From the NCBI GenBank assembly GCA_013289795.1, contig JABCZH010000007.1, positions 186,001-250,000 of the forward strand: a stretch of DNA of 64,000 nucleotides, read 5' to 3'. The notes beneath the pieces are model-generated. The model saw only the letters and a program-made list of their open reading frames with translations, had not been told where the DNA came from and searched no databases. Each line of letters begins with the position of its first letter. The stretch's first letter is position 1. Origin of the DNA: Acidobacteriota bacterium (GTDB lineage Bacteria; Acidobacteriota; Terriglobia; Terriglobales; Acidobacteriaceae). The position numbers and the translations under genes were made by a program. This document shows positions 26,478 through 35,157 of this stretch, one piece after another.

Positions 26478-28295
26478 TCACGACGCCGAAGGAACGCTTT
26501 CCACGGCTCCCTTGCCCCGAAGCAACTGCACCAACGCCTGATTCAGTCGCGCCCGCATGGCCTCCCTTTCCTCGGCTCGCGTGACGTAACGAATGTGGAT
26601 TTCCACACCCGTCGGAGTCGGGCGCAGGTTGACGGCAGGACTGGGTGAAACCGCGCGCACCTTGTAATGACTGTCGGCTCGCTCCCATTCTTGTGCGGCT
26701 GCCTTTGCGTTCGCCTCCGTCTCCTTGGTAACGGTCTTTTGAATGGCGTCGATCAGCGGGTAGGGATCCTGGTCCGCCGGCACGGTAATCTCCAACTCGT
26801 CCCACAGCCACTGCCCGCTGGTGGTGAAGTTGAAGAAATGGCCTTCGATGGCATAGCTGTTTACGAATGCCACCTTGCGTCCGGTAGGATGGCCGGTGGT
26901 CGCCCAGTTTCCAGTTTCGAGCAGGACGGTGCGCAGGAGGTTGATCTCCATTACCTCGCCGGCCACTCCATTGATCTCCACCCAATCACCCACTCGCAGA
27001 CCATTTTTCCCCATCAATACGAACCATCCGAAGAAGCCGACGATGAAGTCTTTCAGCGCCACCGTGAGTCCAGCGCCGGCGAAACCAAGAATCGTTGGCG
27101 TCTGCTGCGGAACACCCACTACCACAAACAGAATCAGCACCACTCCTACGGCTTGCACGGCAAAGCGAATGACGACACGCAGAGTGTGCAACCGGGTGCG
27201 TTCCATGCCTGCGGCGGTGAGATGGTGGTCAATCGCCAGTCCGGCCAGGTATACCGCCAGAACGATCAGCAGGATCCACAGCAAGGACTGAATCATGCCG
27301 TGGGCCGCGATGCGCTGATGCCCCTGCACTAGCGCAATCCAGCTCGCATACGCGTTTTGTAATTCCTGCTCAGTTTGAATTCGTTTGTCTAGATCCGACA
27401 GGTCCTTCTGATCTTGGGAAAGATGGCGCAGGGAAGCGAGAGTTGCGCTGGTCGGGCCCGAGCCTGCGGTTTGGTGGGTTTGGCTCGCGGCCTGTTCGCG
27501 AATCGCCTGTTTGCTTGTCCCTTCCGCGCTTACCTTCTGCTCCAGCACATCGTGGACTGCCGCTAGGTTCTTGGCGACCTCCCCAGCCTCATCGCGGGCC
27601 TGCGCCAGCTGTGCCGCCTTGCCACGCAAGCTAGTCCATGCGCCCAGTTGGCCCGCAAGACTGCCAGCGCGATAGTTGACATCAGGGTTGCTCGCCGCCT
27701 GGGTTTGGGCAGCATCTGCCGCATGTTCCGCAGCCTCATGGCGTTCATACTGCCGTTGGATCACGCTTTCAGGATCGGCCCCGGAGCGGATCAGGTCTTC
27801 CTTGGCATCGCCCAGTTCATCTTGATCGAGTTCGAGTTGCGCGGTGGCCAAGTCAAGTTGGTCTTTGAGGTCATCGAGCCGTTCGCCACTGGCTTTGGCG
27901 ATTTGCTTGTTTAACTGGTCAATGTGTTCCTGGTCAGTTTTCGCCAGGGCGTCAGCCTTGCTCACACGCGCATACATTTCGCGGGCTTGCGGCGTGGACT
28001 GCACGGGGCTATTAGCGGCGTCACGCAGCGCGTCTGCGAAGGCAAGGTCTACCTCGTGATCTCCCAGCCGCAGCGCCTCGTTGGCAAAGTTGCGCTCGTC
28101 CCATCCCGAAGCCAGCTTGGCCATGGTGCGCGCAGTCTTCAGCGGGCGCTCGTTCACCAGCATCTTGCGTATGGCCGTGGTGCGTGCAGTGGGTGGCGTG
28201 TCTGACCCCCAGTTGCGGGTCAGGATGGCGCCCGTGATGGCGGCCGCCACCAGCCCCAGTAAGCCCAGGGTGACCACCCATTGCCGGGATTTCAT
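26478..28295 (-). CDS. MscS-family mechanosensitive channel with long coiled-coil N-terminus
   Basis: An N-terminal helix is followed by about 290 residues of Gln/Ala/Asp-rich coiled coil, then helices and the MscS pore region, including FAGAGLTVALKDFIVGFFGWFV and KNGLRVGDWVEINGVAGEV of the beta domain. Channels of this type release solutes on osmotic downshock. At about 605 residues it is twice the length of E. coli MscS, the extra part being the periplasmic coiled coil. The ATG at 28295 is preferred; a GTG at 28328 would sit at the predicted transcription start. The N-terminal extension suggests a gating or sensing role. Confidence 0.92.
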   Translation of the reverse strand: MKSRQWVVTLGLLGLVAAAITGAILTRNWGSDTPPTARTTAIRKMLVNERPLKTARTMAKLASGWDERNFANEALRLGDHEVDLAFADALRDAANSPVQSTPQAREMYARVSKADALAKTDQEHIDQLNKQIAKASGERLDDLKDQLDLATAQLELDQDELGDAKEDLIRSGADPESVIQRQYERHEAAEHAADAAQTQAASNPDVNYRAGSLAGQLGAWTSLRGKAAQLAQARDEAGEVAKNLAAVHDVLEQKVSAEGTSKQAIREQAASQTHQTAGSGPTSATLASLRHLSQDQKDLSDLDKRIQTEQELQNAYASWIALVQGHQRIAAHGMIQSLLWILLIVLAVYLAGLAIDHHLTAAGMERTRLHTLRVVIRFAVQAVGVVLILFVVVGVPQQTPTILGFAGAGLTVALKDFIVGFFGWFVLMGKNGLRVGDWVEINGVAGEVMEINLLRTVLLETGNWATTGHPTGRKVAFVNSYAIEGHFFNFTTSGQWLWDELEITVPADQDPYPLIDAIQKTVTKETEANAKAAAQEWERADSHYKVRAVSPSPAVNLRPTPTGVEIHIRYVTRAEEREAMRARLNQALVQLLRGKGAVESVPSAS

Positions 28296-28331
28296 GAACT
28301 CAGGCACGTAATTGATTCGACGCTCCACGCC

Positions 28332-28337
28332 ATTATA
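28332..28337 (-). promoter_or_regulatory. Candidate -10 box for the mechanosensitive channel gene
   Basis: On the minus strand these bases read TATAAT, a perfect -10 consensus, 37 bases before the ATG at 28295 and in the gap after the upstream propeller gene. No good -35 is seen at 16-18 bases, so the call is tentative. Confidence 0.3.
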
Positions 28338-28400
28338 GAGCGCAGCAGGAAGCGAAGTCGGGGCAAGGACACTCGGAAGTAATACTCAAGCGGGCAGCGC

Positions 28401-29459
28401 TTACGGGGCCCAATCAGCGATGAAGATATTAGTTTCGTGCGGGGCCTTGGCGTTGCGATTGGATGCCCACACCAGCTTCTTGCCATCGCGGCTGAACATG
28501 GGGAAGCCGTCAAAGCCGGGGCTGTAGGTGATCTGTTCCAGGTTCGTCCCGTCCGCGTTTATGGCATAAAGCTCGAAATTGCCCATGCCGCCCGTAGAAC
28601 CCTGGTTCGAAGAGAAAATAATCCGCCGTCCGTCGGGGAAGAACGCCGGAGCAAAGCTGGCTGCGCCCAAGTTCGTTATCTGACGCTTATCACTGCCGTC
28701 GGCCTTCATGATCCACAGCTCAAGAAACGTCGGACGAATCTGGTTCTGCTTCAACAGCTCTTTGTATTCGGCAATCTCTTTCTCGGAATTCGGATGATTG
28801 GCGCGGTAGACGATCCACTTGCGATCGGGAGAGAAGACCGGTCCGCCGTCGTAACCCAATTCATTTGTCAGCTGCGTCACATGCTTGCCGTTGGCGTCCA
28901 TCGAATAAATGTCGAGATCGCCATTGCGCCTGGAAGTGAAAACAATCTTCTTCCCATCCTCGGAGATCGTGGCTTCGGCATCGTATCCCGGAGTTCTAGT
29001 GAGTTGCTTGAGACCGGAGCCGTCGGGGTTCGCAGTGAAAATGTCGTAGCCGGCATAGACCGCCCATACGTATCCCTTGGAGAAGTCGGGACGGGGAGGG
29101 CATTCGGCATCTGCAAGATGCGTGGACGAGTACAGAATCTTTTTGCCATCCGGATAAAAATAGCTGCATGTGGTGCGGCCCTTGCCGGTCGACACCATGC
29201 GCGTCCCCGAGCCGTCGATGTTCATGGTGAATATCTGATCGCACTTCACGTCGCCATGCGAAGACTGAAAGATGAGATGCTTGCCGTCAGCAGAAAAGTA
29301 CGCCTCGGCATTTTGTCCGCCGAAAGTAAGCTGGCGCACGTTGCGCAAATGCGTTTCTTGGGGCGTGGCGAGACTCGGGCGGTCCGGGTTCTGTCCAGCC
29401 GCGAGAGGCAGCAGCAGCCCGCCGGCAAGAATTAACAGGATAGGAATGGCTCGACGCAC
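28401..29459 (-). CDS. Secreted TolB-like beta-propeller (PD40 repeats)
   Basis: The 352-residue product starts with a signal peptide (AIPILLILAGGLLLPLAAG) and contains at least five PD40 repeats, each with a P/S-DG-K-K/R-I-hydrophobic-F/Y-S-S pattern, for example FYPDGKKILYSSTH, FSPDRKWIVYRAN, FFPDGRRIIFSSN and FSRDGKKLVWASN. PD40 propellers are protein-interaction platforms in the periplasm; this one has no N-terminal TolB domain and no attached peptidase, and no Tol-Pal genes are nearby. Its partner is unknown. Confidence 0.88.
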   Translation of the reverse strand: MRRAIPILLILAGGLLLPLAAGQNPDRPSLATPQETHLRNVRQLTFGGQNAEAYFSADGKHLIFQSSHGDVKCDQIFTMNIDGSGTRMVSTGKGRTTCSYFYPDGKKILYSSTHLADAECPPRPDFSKGYVWAVYAGYDIFTANPDGSGLKQLTRTPGYDAEATISEDGKKIVFTSRRNGDLDIYSMDANGKHVTQLTNELGYDGGPVFSPDRKWIVYRANHPNSEKEIAEYKELLKQNQIRPTFLELWIMKADGSDKRQITNLGAASFAPAFFPDGRRIIFSSNQGSTGGMGNFELYAINADGTNLEQITYSPGFDGFPMFSRDGKKLVWASNRNAKAPHETNIFIADWAP

Positions 29460-29515
29460 AGGGAGTGAATCGTTAGTGTAGCAGGGAAGTGTGGTCAGAT
29501 CCGGCGAAAGAGAGA

Positions 29516-31474
29516 TCAGCGTTTATCAGCGCGATCTGCGCCTCGAAAGTGATCCAGAATGCCCTCGGCCTGCACCCGTGTGACCACCGCTGACAATGCC
29601 GCCGCGTCGGCCTGTTTCACAGCCTGCATGCTGCCGAAATGTTCCAACAGACGGCGTGTGGTGCGGGCCCCCACTCCAGGAACCTCCATCAACTCCGTCG
29701 ACCGGTCGCGCATCTGCCGCCGTTTGCGATGAAAAGTCACAGCGAAACGGTGAGCTTCGTCGCGGATCAGTTGCATAAGATGCAGCACCGGCGAATGGTG
29801 GTCCAGCACTACCGGCTCATTCTCCTGACCAAAGATGTAGATGATTTCTTCCCGCTTCGCGATCGCCGCTAGTGGCTGATTGATGATCTCGAGCGATGCC
29901 AGCGCGTCCGCCGCTGCGTGCAACTGCCCCAATCCTCCGTCAAGCAGCACCAGGCTGGGATTTTTTTTCTTCTCTTCCTGCAGCCGCTTGTAACGGCGAG
30001 TCACCACTTCTCGCATGGACGCAAAATCGTCTACTCCATCCACACTGCGAATGATGAATTTGCGATAGTCGGCTTTCTTCATTCGGCCGTCTTCCCACAC
30101 CACCATGGAGGCCACGGTTTCCGCACCTTGAATGTGTGAGATGTCGAAACACTCGATGCGCTTCGGCGGTTCCGGCAATCCCAGCGCGTCCTGCAGGGCC
30201 TCCTGAATCTGCTTCTGGTTCGGCTTCAGGACGCGAAATCGCTGATCGTACGACTGCTTTGCGTTGTTCCCCGCCAGGTCGATCAGAGCGCGCTTGTCGC
30301 CCCGTTGCGGGACTTCGATGTGAACGCGTGTAGCGCGCCCGCCCGCGGCTGCGAGTTGCTCGGAGAGCAAATCTCCTAGCGCCTCCCGATCTTCAAAATC
30401 TACTGGAACGTAGATATTGCGCGGCACGTAAGGCTGTCCGATGTACAGCTGAGTGAGCAATGCCGAGAAGAATTCTCCAGGGTGAAACCCTGCTGCTTGC
30501 ATCTCCAACTGATCGGATGGAGACATCCCACCTTGAGAACCTGCCCTGAGCGAAGTCGAAGGGTCGGAGTCAGGTGCGGCTCGGCTGGAGTCCGCGTGCT
30601 CCGTCTCCAACTCCGGCAATTCCTCCCAAAAAAACTCTCTCCGATCCAGTACCCTCCCGCCGCGCACGTGAAACAGATTCACCGCCAGCATGTCGTTTTC
30701 GTAGTGATACCCAAACACATCGGCGTCATCGCCTTCGACAGCTGCAATCCGCTGCTTCTCCTGTAATTGCTCCACTGTCGAAATCAAATCCCGGTACTTA
30801 GCCGCCCGTTCGTACTCTTCCGCCTCCGCTGCCTCCGCCATCCGTTCCCGCAGAGATCGTGAAAGGTCGGTGGTCCTCCCCTCCAGAAACAACTTCACGT
30901 CCCGCACCGCCTCCTGATAGATCTCAGGGGACGTCAAACCCTCCACACACGGCCCTAGGCAGCGCTTGATGTAGTACTGAAGGCAGGCCCGGGGATGAAA
31001 ATGCGTCAAATCCACCTTGCAAGACGGCACCAGGAAATGGCGATGAATCAAATCCACGATGCGATACGCGAGCTTCGCGGGAAAGTAAGGCCCGTAATAG
31101 CTGCTGCCGTCTTTTCGCAGTCGACGCGTAACGTACACTCGCGGGAATCGCTCACCCAGAGTTAATTGCACATAGGGATAAGTCTTGTCGTCACGCAGAA
31201 GAACGTTGAAGCGTGGCTGCTTCTGTTTGATGAGGTGATTTTCGAGTGCCAGCGCCTCTTTGTTGTTGGCCACCACGATGTAGTCCACGTCGACCGCTTC
31301 ACGCACCAGCGTTCCGGTCTTGGCGTCGGCGATGCGGCCTTCGTGGAAATACGAAGCGACCCGGCTGCGCAGGTTCTTGGCTTTGCCGACGTAGATGACC
31401 TCACCTTCGGCATTCTTGTAGAGATACACGCCAGCCGAGGTGGGTAAACTGCGGATTTTGCTGGAAAGATCCAT
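29516..31474 (-). CDS. uvrC: Excinuclease ABC subunit C, with an in-frame repeat insertion
   Basis: UvrC makes both incisions in nucleotide excision repair. The 652-residue protein has the GIY-YIG domain at the N-terminus (AGVYLYKNAEGEVIYVGKAK), a Cys cluster around residues 150-170, a UVR motif, the RNase-H-like domain with ECFDISHIQG and LLDGGLGQL, and C-terminal helix-hairpin-helix VPGVGARTTRRLLEHFG. Between about residues 290 and 330 there is a low-complexity, Ser/Asp-rich stretch not expected in the family, carrying PSTSLRAG at about 304-311, encoded by a short interspersed repeat. The frame is kept, so the protein is probably functional. Confidence 0.96.
   Translation of the reverse strand: MDLSSKIRSLPTSAGVYLYKNAEGEVIYVGKAKNLRSRVASYFHEGRIADAKTGTLVREAVDVDYIVVANNKEALALENHLIKQKQPRFNVLLRDDKTYPYVQLTLGERFPRVYVTRRLRKDGSSYYGPYFPAKLAYRIVDLIHRHFLVPSCKVDLTHFHPRACLQYYIKRCLGPCVEGLTSPEIYQEAVRDVKLFLEGRTTDLSRSLRERMAEAAEAEEYERAAKYRDLISTVEQLQEKQRIAAVEGDDADVFGYHYENDMLAVNLFHVRGGRVLDRREFFWEELPELETEHADSSRAAPDSDPSTSLRAGSQGGMSPSDQLEMQAAGFHPGEFFSALLTQLYIGQPYVPRNIYVPVDFEDREALGDLLSEQLAAAGGRATRVHIEVPQRGDKRALIDLAGNNAKQSYDQRFRVLKPNQKQIQEALQDALGLPEPPKRIECFDISHIQGAETVASMVVWEDGRMKKADYRKFIIRSVDGVDDFASMREVVTRRYKRLQEEKKKNPSLVLLDGGLGQLHAAADALASLEIINQPLAAIAKREEIIYIFGQENEPVVLDHHSPVLHLMQLIRDEAHRFAVTFHRKRRQMRDRSTELMEVPGVGARTTRRLLEHFGSMQAVKQADAAALSAVVTRVQAEGILDHFRGADRADKR
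30540..30567. repeat. Short interspersed repeat inserted in uvrC
   Basis: The core CCCTGAGCGAAGTCGAAGGG (30544-30563) matches a short repeat that I recall as common in several bacterial phyla, usually intergenic and able to encode PSTSLRAG when read in frame. Here it lies within a Ser/Asp-rich loop of UvrC, between the UVR region and the nuclease domain. I see no second clear copy in the window. Confidence 0.6.
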
Positions 31475-31530
31475 CGCCTGGGGAATTCAGCCTTTATTTT
31501 ATCGCTGTCGATGTGTTACATTTGTGCCAT

Positions 31531-31743
31531 ATGAGTCACACACTGACAATACGTCTTACAGAACCGGTCATGGCCTGGCTCAGGCAGGAATCCGAGCGCA
31601 CGGGAGTTCCGGTCGGACGGATTATTCGAGAACACATAGAACGGGCAATGGAGGCCCCTGGAAGCCAGCCGTTTCTTCGCCATGCGGGGAAATTTAGCGG
31701 ACCTTCAAATATGTCCTCCCGCAAAGGCTTCTCGCGCACATGA
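31531..31743 (+). CDS. VapB-like antitoxin (ribbon-helix-helix type)
   Basis: The 70-residue protein begins with HTLTIRLTEPVMAWLRQESERTG, a beta strand followed by helix as in ribbon-helix-helix DNA-binding domains, then a basic Ser-rich tail that could bind the toxin. The ATG at 31531 is chosen because it starts directly at the strand; upstream in-frame starts add residues from the uvrC promoter region. Its stop overlaps the toxin start by four bases (ATGA), the usual antitoxin-toxin arrangement with autoregulation by the complex. Confidence 0.78.
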   Translation: MSHTLTIRLTEPVMAWLRQESERTGVPVGRIIREHIERAMEAPGSQPFLRHAGKFSGPSNMSSRKGFSRT

Positions 31744-32147
31744 AAGGGATTGCAGACACGGGGTTTATTGTTGCGTTCGGCTACCAGACTGACAGCCACC
31801 ACCCCTGGGCTCTCAATCTCGCAAAAGGGCTGACGGAACCACTGATCACGTGCGAGGCGGTTCTCGCTGAAGCTGCTTTTCACCTTGGATCAACTTCCTA
31901 TGTTCTGTCTCTGGTGAGCGATCGTTTGCTAACCTTGGATTTTAGCTGTGCGGAAAACCTGGAGCAGTTGACAGCACTAGCCCAGCGCTACCAGGAGCGC
32001 AAGCCTGATTTAGCCGATCTTTGCCTTATCCGGCTGAGTGAACTCTATCCGCGACACACCGTCATCACTGTCGATGAAGCGGATTTTCGCGTCTATCGGC
32101 GAAACCGACGCGAAGTCATCCCGATCCTGTGTCCACCGAGACATTGA
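31740..32147 (+). CDS. PIN-domain toxin, VapC-like ribonuclease
   Basis: The 135-residue protein has the PIN-domain acidic residues in the expected order: Asp6 in IADTGF, Glu39 or Glu44 in TCEAVLAEA, Asp90 and Asp93 in KPDLADLCLI, and Asp112 in TVDEADF. PIN toxins cleave RNA and are held inactive by the cognate antitoxin encoded just upstream. Start and upstream stop overlap by four bases. The pair sits between uvrC and the OmpA gene and could be a mobile accessory module, but no flanking repeats are seen. Confidence 0.85.
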   Translation: MKGIADTGFIVAFGYQTDSHHPWALNLAKGLTEPLITCEAVLAEAAFHLGSTSYVLSLVSDRLLTLDFSCAENLEQLTALAQRYQERKPDLADLCLIRLSELYPRHTVITVDEADFRVYRRNRREVIPILCPPRH

Positions 32148-32369
32148 GCGCTGGCACGGCGTATCGCGAGCGGATCGCGAACCCCCACCGTATAAAATTT
32201 CCCCAATCCACATCGCTTTGTTCTACTCTGATAGAAGCAGTCAACCACATGCAAAAGGGAACATCGTCCGTATCATCAACATGTTAACGGGTGCGGCAGG
32301 TTGGCAGTGCTCGTGCTTAAGTAGAAGGCGTAGCCCAGGTACTGGCCGGGTCAAAGGAGCCCTTCCAAG

Positions 32370-33101
32370 ATGAATCGTACTTCGATAACCATTCTGCTCG
32401 CACTGAGTTCGCTTGGCACGGTGGGGTGCGCCAGTAAGAACTATGTTCGCCAGGAAACCACGCCCCTCATCAACAAGACCAACGAACTCGATGACATGAC
32501 CGCCAAAAACTCGCGCGACATCAAGGACGTCGATTCGCGGTCGCAATCCGGCATTCAGCAGGTCCAGGCTAAGGCCGACGAAGTGAACCGCAAGGCACAA
32601 GCCGCCGGACAGCAGGCCGATCAGGCCCAGACCCTGGCCAGCAGTGCTTCGAACCGCGTTGATACCCTGCAGAACGCCGTCGCCAATCTGGACAACTACC
32701 GCATGGTGAATCAGACCTCGGTACAGTTCGGTTTCGATAAAGACAATCTGACCAAGGAAGCGACGGACGCGCTCGATCAACTCGCTGGCAATGTTCCCAA
32801 TACCAAGGGGTACATCATTACGGTGGAGGGAGCCACCGATTCGACTGGTGACGCCGAATACAACTACGCCCTCAGCCAGCGTCGCGCCGATGCCGTCATT
32901 CAGTACTTGGCATCGCAACATAATGTCCCCGCCTACAAGATTTACCTGATTGGCTTGGGGAAAGATAAGCCCGTAGAATCCAACACGACCCGCGAAGGCA
33001 GGGCCAAGAACCGCCGCGTGGACGTGCGCCTGATGACCAACACCAGCGATGGCGCCGCTCCGGCAGCTACCAGCAGCAAGGCCATGCCGCCGGGACAGTA
33101 G
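32370..33101 (+). CDS. OmpA-family lipoprotein with coiled-coil linker
   Basis: The 243-residue product has a lipoprotein signal peptide with a lipobox LGTVGC (lipidation Cys20), then about 75 residues of Ala/Gln/Asp-rich coiled coil, and a C-terminal OmpA domain: SVQFGFDKDNLTKEA, VEGATDSTGDAEYNYALSQRRA and an SNTTREGRAKNRRVDVRL stretch with the diaminopimelate-binding Asp and Arg. Such proteins tether outer membrane to peptidoglycan. It resembles Pal but the coiled coil is longer. GGAG lies eleven bases before the ATG. A strong terminator follows. Confidence 0.93.
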   Translation: MNRTSITILLALSSLGTVGCASKNYVRQETTPLINKTNELDDMTAKNSRDIKDVDSRSQSGIQQVQAKADEVNRKAQAAGQQADQAQTLASSASNRVDTLQNAVANLDNYRMVNQTSVQFGFDKDNLTKEATDALDQLAGNVPNTKGYIITVEGATDSTGDAEYNYALSQRRADAVIQYLASQHNVPAYKIYLIGLGKDKPVESNTTREGRAKNRRVDVRLMTNTSDGAAPAATSSKAMPPGQ

Positions 33102-33144
33102 ACTTCAACAGGTTTAGCCCTCCTCTCCGGAGGACTTCGCCAAC

Positions 33145-33190
33145 CCAGGCCATTCCAATCCCTCCCCCAAATGGAATGGCCTGGCTTTTT
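33145..33190 (+). terminator. Rho-independent terminator after the OmpA lipoprotein gene
   Basis: Perfect 13-base arms CCAGGCCATTCCA (33145-33157) and TGGAATGGCCTGG (33172-33184) enclose a 14-base loop, and TTTTT begins at 33186. This is one of the clearest terminators in the window. Confidence 0.92.
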
Positions 33191-33198
33191 GCTTCTAG

Positions 33199-33231
33199 TG
33201 TTTTCTCAGTGTTCCTCAGCGTCCTCCAGTG
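33199..33231. repeat. Short-period intergenic repeat (CTCAGTG / CTCAGCG / CTCCAGTG units)
   Basis: Directly after the terminator, three related units appear in a row: TTCTCAGTG, TTCCTCAGCG and TCCTCCAGTG. It is the same style of degenerate 8-10 base tandem seen at 17797 and 45999. No gene lies here. Confidence 0.4.
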
Positions 33232-33283
33232 ATCGAAGCTTTTCGACCCTTCCCTCCGCCCTACAACGCGCTAAAATCTTCTT

Positions 33284-33841
33284 ATGCGCAGCCTGGTCTT
33301 GCTGGCGTTTCTTTGCCTCTCGGGTTGGGTGCTTGCTCAGCAGCAAGCTCCCCCGGCCAACGACGCCCCTCCGCGTTCCGACACAGAAGAACCCAAGACC
33401 GCACCGGGTGAAAGCTCCAGTCGCGATACCCGCATCGATCTGAGCCCGCCCAAGGATGACCCCAAGAACCACCTCAACAGCGGAACCGCGGCTCCGGGGT
33501 TCGGCGATGAGTCTGCAGATGTGCATGAACTCCACCCCTTCAATCCCTACCGCGCCGCCAAAGATAACGAAGTGGGTGATTACTACTTCAAGCTCAAGAA
33601 CTACAAGGCCGCTCTCGCCCGCTACCAAGATGCGCTGGCGTTCAAAGAAAACGATGCTCTTGCCAACTTCAAAATGGCGAAATGTTACGAAAAGCTGGAC
33701 CAGCCTGACGATGCCGTGGCTCACTTCAAGGAATATCTGAGGATTCTGCCGCAAGGACCGTTGTCGAAGGATGCGAGGAAGGCGTTGAACAAACTGGGTG
33801 CCGCCGAGAAACAGACCTCCGGCAAGACACCACCAAAATAA
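33284..33841 (+). CDS. Secreted TPR-repeat protein
   Basis: The 185-residue product has a signal peptide (LVLLAFLCLSGWVLAQQ), a Pro/Asp-rich linker to about residue 85, then two tetratricopeptide repeats from about residue 95 to 160: EVGDYYFKLKNYKAALARYQDALAF and ALANFKMAKCYEKLDQPDDAVAHFKEYL. TPRs bind other proteins, so this is probably an envelope assembly or scaffold factor. It converges with the lipoprotein gene that follows, with no space between the stops. Confidence 0.85.
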   Translation: MRSLVLLAFLCLSGWVLAQQQAPPANDAPPRSDTEEPKTAPGESSSRDTRIDLSPPKDDPKNHLNSGTAAPGFGDESADVHELHPFNPYRAAKDNEVGDYYFKLKNYKAALARYQDALAFKENDALANFKMAKCYEKLDQPDDAVAHFKEYLRILPQGPLSKDARKALNKLGAAEKQTSGKTPPK

Positions 33842-34462
33842 CTACTTCTCCACACGGATGAAGTCTCCGGTGGTGCCGTTGACGGCCACCGTCAGCTTGG
33901 CATCGTTCCGGCTGGTTCCGTAGATCACGTGCCAGATCAGCTCGCTGGTGGACCGGTTCCAGTCCAGCACATAAATGATCGGCGTGTCCGGATCCTTTTC
34001 CAGCAGCTTATCGCCGCCGTGTTTCTGCGCGGTTTCGAGCGCCTTGTCCGAATCCACTTTTAGGAAGCCAATATCGAAGATCTGAGTGGAGGAGTTGGCC
34101 GGACTGTAGTTGTCTTCCGCGCCCGAAGAAACTCCCCGCGACGGCGCACCCGGAGCGTCCGTGCCTGACCAGAGGTAGGATTTCACACCGCGCGATGCCG
34201 CCGATGCAAACGAAGCCCGCCACACATCAGCCTTGCCATCCCTGCCCTTTGAATCCGCCGAGAGCTGCGACTCCACCCGGTAGCCCTGCGCATCGCGCGC
34301 CCAGCCGTGGGCGGCGACATAGAGCCTCTGGAAAGCCACGCGGCCAGTCTCAAATTCCGGGGCTTTGGGCTGCGGCTTTTCTGCCTGCGCCGGCTTGGCC
34401 GGCTCCGAAGAACACCCCGTCATCAGCAACAGCGCCGCCACTGCGATGAACCGTTTCTTCAT
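33842..34462 (-). CDS. Lipoprotein of unknown function
   Basis: The 206-residue protein has a lipoprotein signal (KKRFIAVAALLLMTGCSS) with the lipobox LMTGC, followed by a Pro/Lys-rich linker and one compact domain of about 165 residues containing VDSDKALETAQKHGGDKLL and TPIIYVLDWNRSTSELIWHVIYG. The second half resembles a PepSY-like fold (substrate strand then LIWHVIYGT), but that is tentative. The ATG at 34462 follows a GGGAAAG ribosome binding site; upstream residues in the longer frame are not needed. It is divergent from a DinB-fold gene. Confidence 0.75.
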   Translation of the reverse strand: MKKRFIAVAALLLMTGCSSEPAKPAQAEKPQPKAPEFETGRVAFQRLYVAAHGWARDAQGYRVESQLSADSKGRDGKADVWRASFASAASRGVKSYLWSGTDAPGAPSRGVSSGAEDNYSPANSSTQIFDIGFLKVDSDKALETAQKHGGDKLLEKDPDTPIIYVLDWNRSTSELIWHVIYGTSRNDAKLTVAVNGTTGDFIRVEK

Positions 34463-34521
34463 AGCATCTTTCCCACCTGAATAAAATTTGCGACCGTGGA
34501 TGTTGGCTGTCATTCTACTAG

Positions 34522-35046
34522 ATGAAAGAACAAGATTCCGCCATGGACACGTATCTGCAAAGGTTACAAGATGCGATTACTTCCGCAACGCTGGGCATGG
34601 ACACCGCCGCTCTCGCCCGTCATCCCGAGGGCAAGTGGTGCGCCGCCCAGGTACTGGAGCATCTCTACCTGACTTACGCGGGAAGCGCAAAAGGATTCGA
34701 GCGCTGCTTGCAGGAAGGCCGTCCGCTGGCACGCCCTGTAACCCTGAAAGAGCGAGTAGCAACGTTGCTCGTGACCAGCCTAGGCTACTTTCCCGAAGGA
34801 CGAAAAGCTCCGGAGCGGACGATCCCACTTGGCATGCCTGCGGAAGAGGTGGTGAAGGCACTGGAAGCCAAACTTACCGCCATGGACCAACTGATCACGC
34901 AATGCGAAACTCGTTTCGGCCGCTCCACTCGCATTCTCGACCATCCGGTGCTTGGACCGCTCACCGCACGCCAATGGCGAAAGTTTCATCTGGCGCACGG
35001 GCAACATCATGTGAAACAGATTTGGAGACTCCGTGGCGAGGCCTGA
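34522..35046 (+). CDS. DinB-fold protein (DUF1569-like)
   Basis: The 174-residue cytoplasmic protein shows a four-helix DinB architecture: LQRLQDAITSATLGMD as helix 1, KWCAAQVLEHLYLTY with the first metal His, and a C-terminal LTARQWRKFHLAHGQHHVKQI with the remaining His residues, as in DUF1569 proteins. Metal binding is likely; the reaction is unknown. The ATG at 34522 is used; an internal ATG at 34543 is possible. It is the second DinB-fold protein here after the secreted one at 13294. Confidence 0.85.
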   Translation: MKEQDSAMDTYLQRLQDAITSATLGMDTAALARHPEGKWCAAQVLEHLYLTYAGSAKGFERCLQEGRPLARPVTLKERVATLLVTSLGYFPEGRKAPERTIPLGMPAEEVVKALEAKLTAMDQLITQCETRFGRSTRILDHPVLGPLTARQWRKFHLAHGQHHVKQIWRLRGEA

Positions 35047-35157
35047 CTCTCGCATGATCCGGGAGCTTGCTCGTGAAATCACGCGTTTTCCGACAACCGA
35101 ATAGAAGGGAGGGCGGGCGAAAAGCCGCGCGGGGCAAGCCGTTCAGCGTTACAATTG

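Noticed and set aside
28437-29435. A 332-codon plus-strand open frame
   Set aside because: Antisense shadow of the PD40 propeller gene, whose signal peptide and repeats are clear.
29516-31474. uvrC as a pseudogene because of the inserted repeat
   Set aside because: The inserted stretch keeps the frame and all catalytic domains are intact.
32148-32369. A riboswitch or small RNA upstream of the OmpA lipoprotein gene
   Set aside because: The 222-base gap has a few complementary stretches and a TATAAA at 32191, but no -35, known riboswitch core or clear stable fold by eye.
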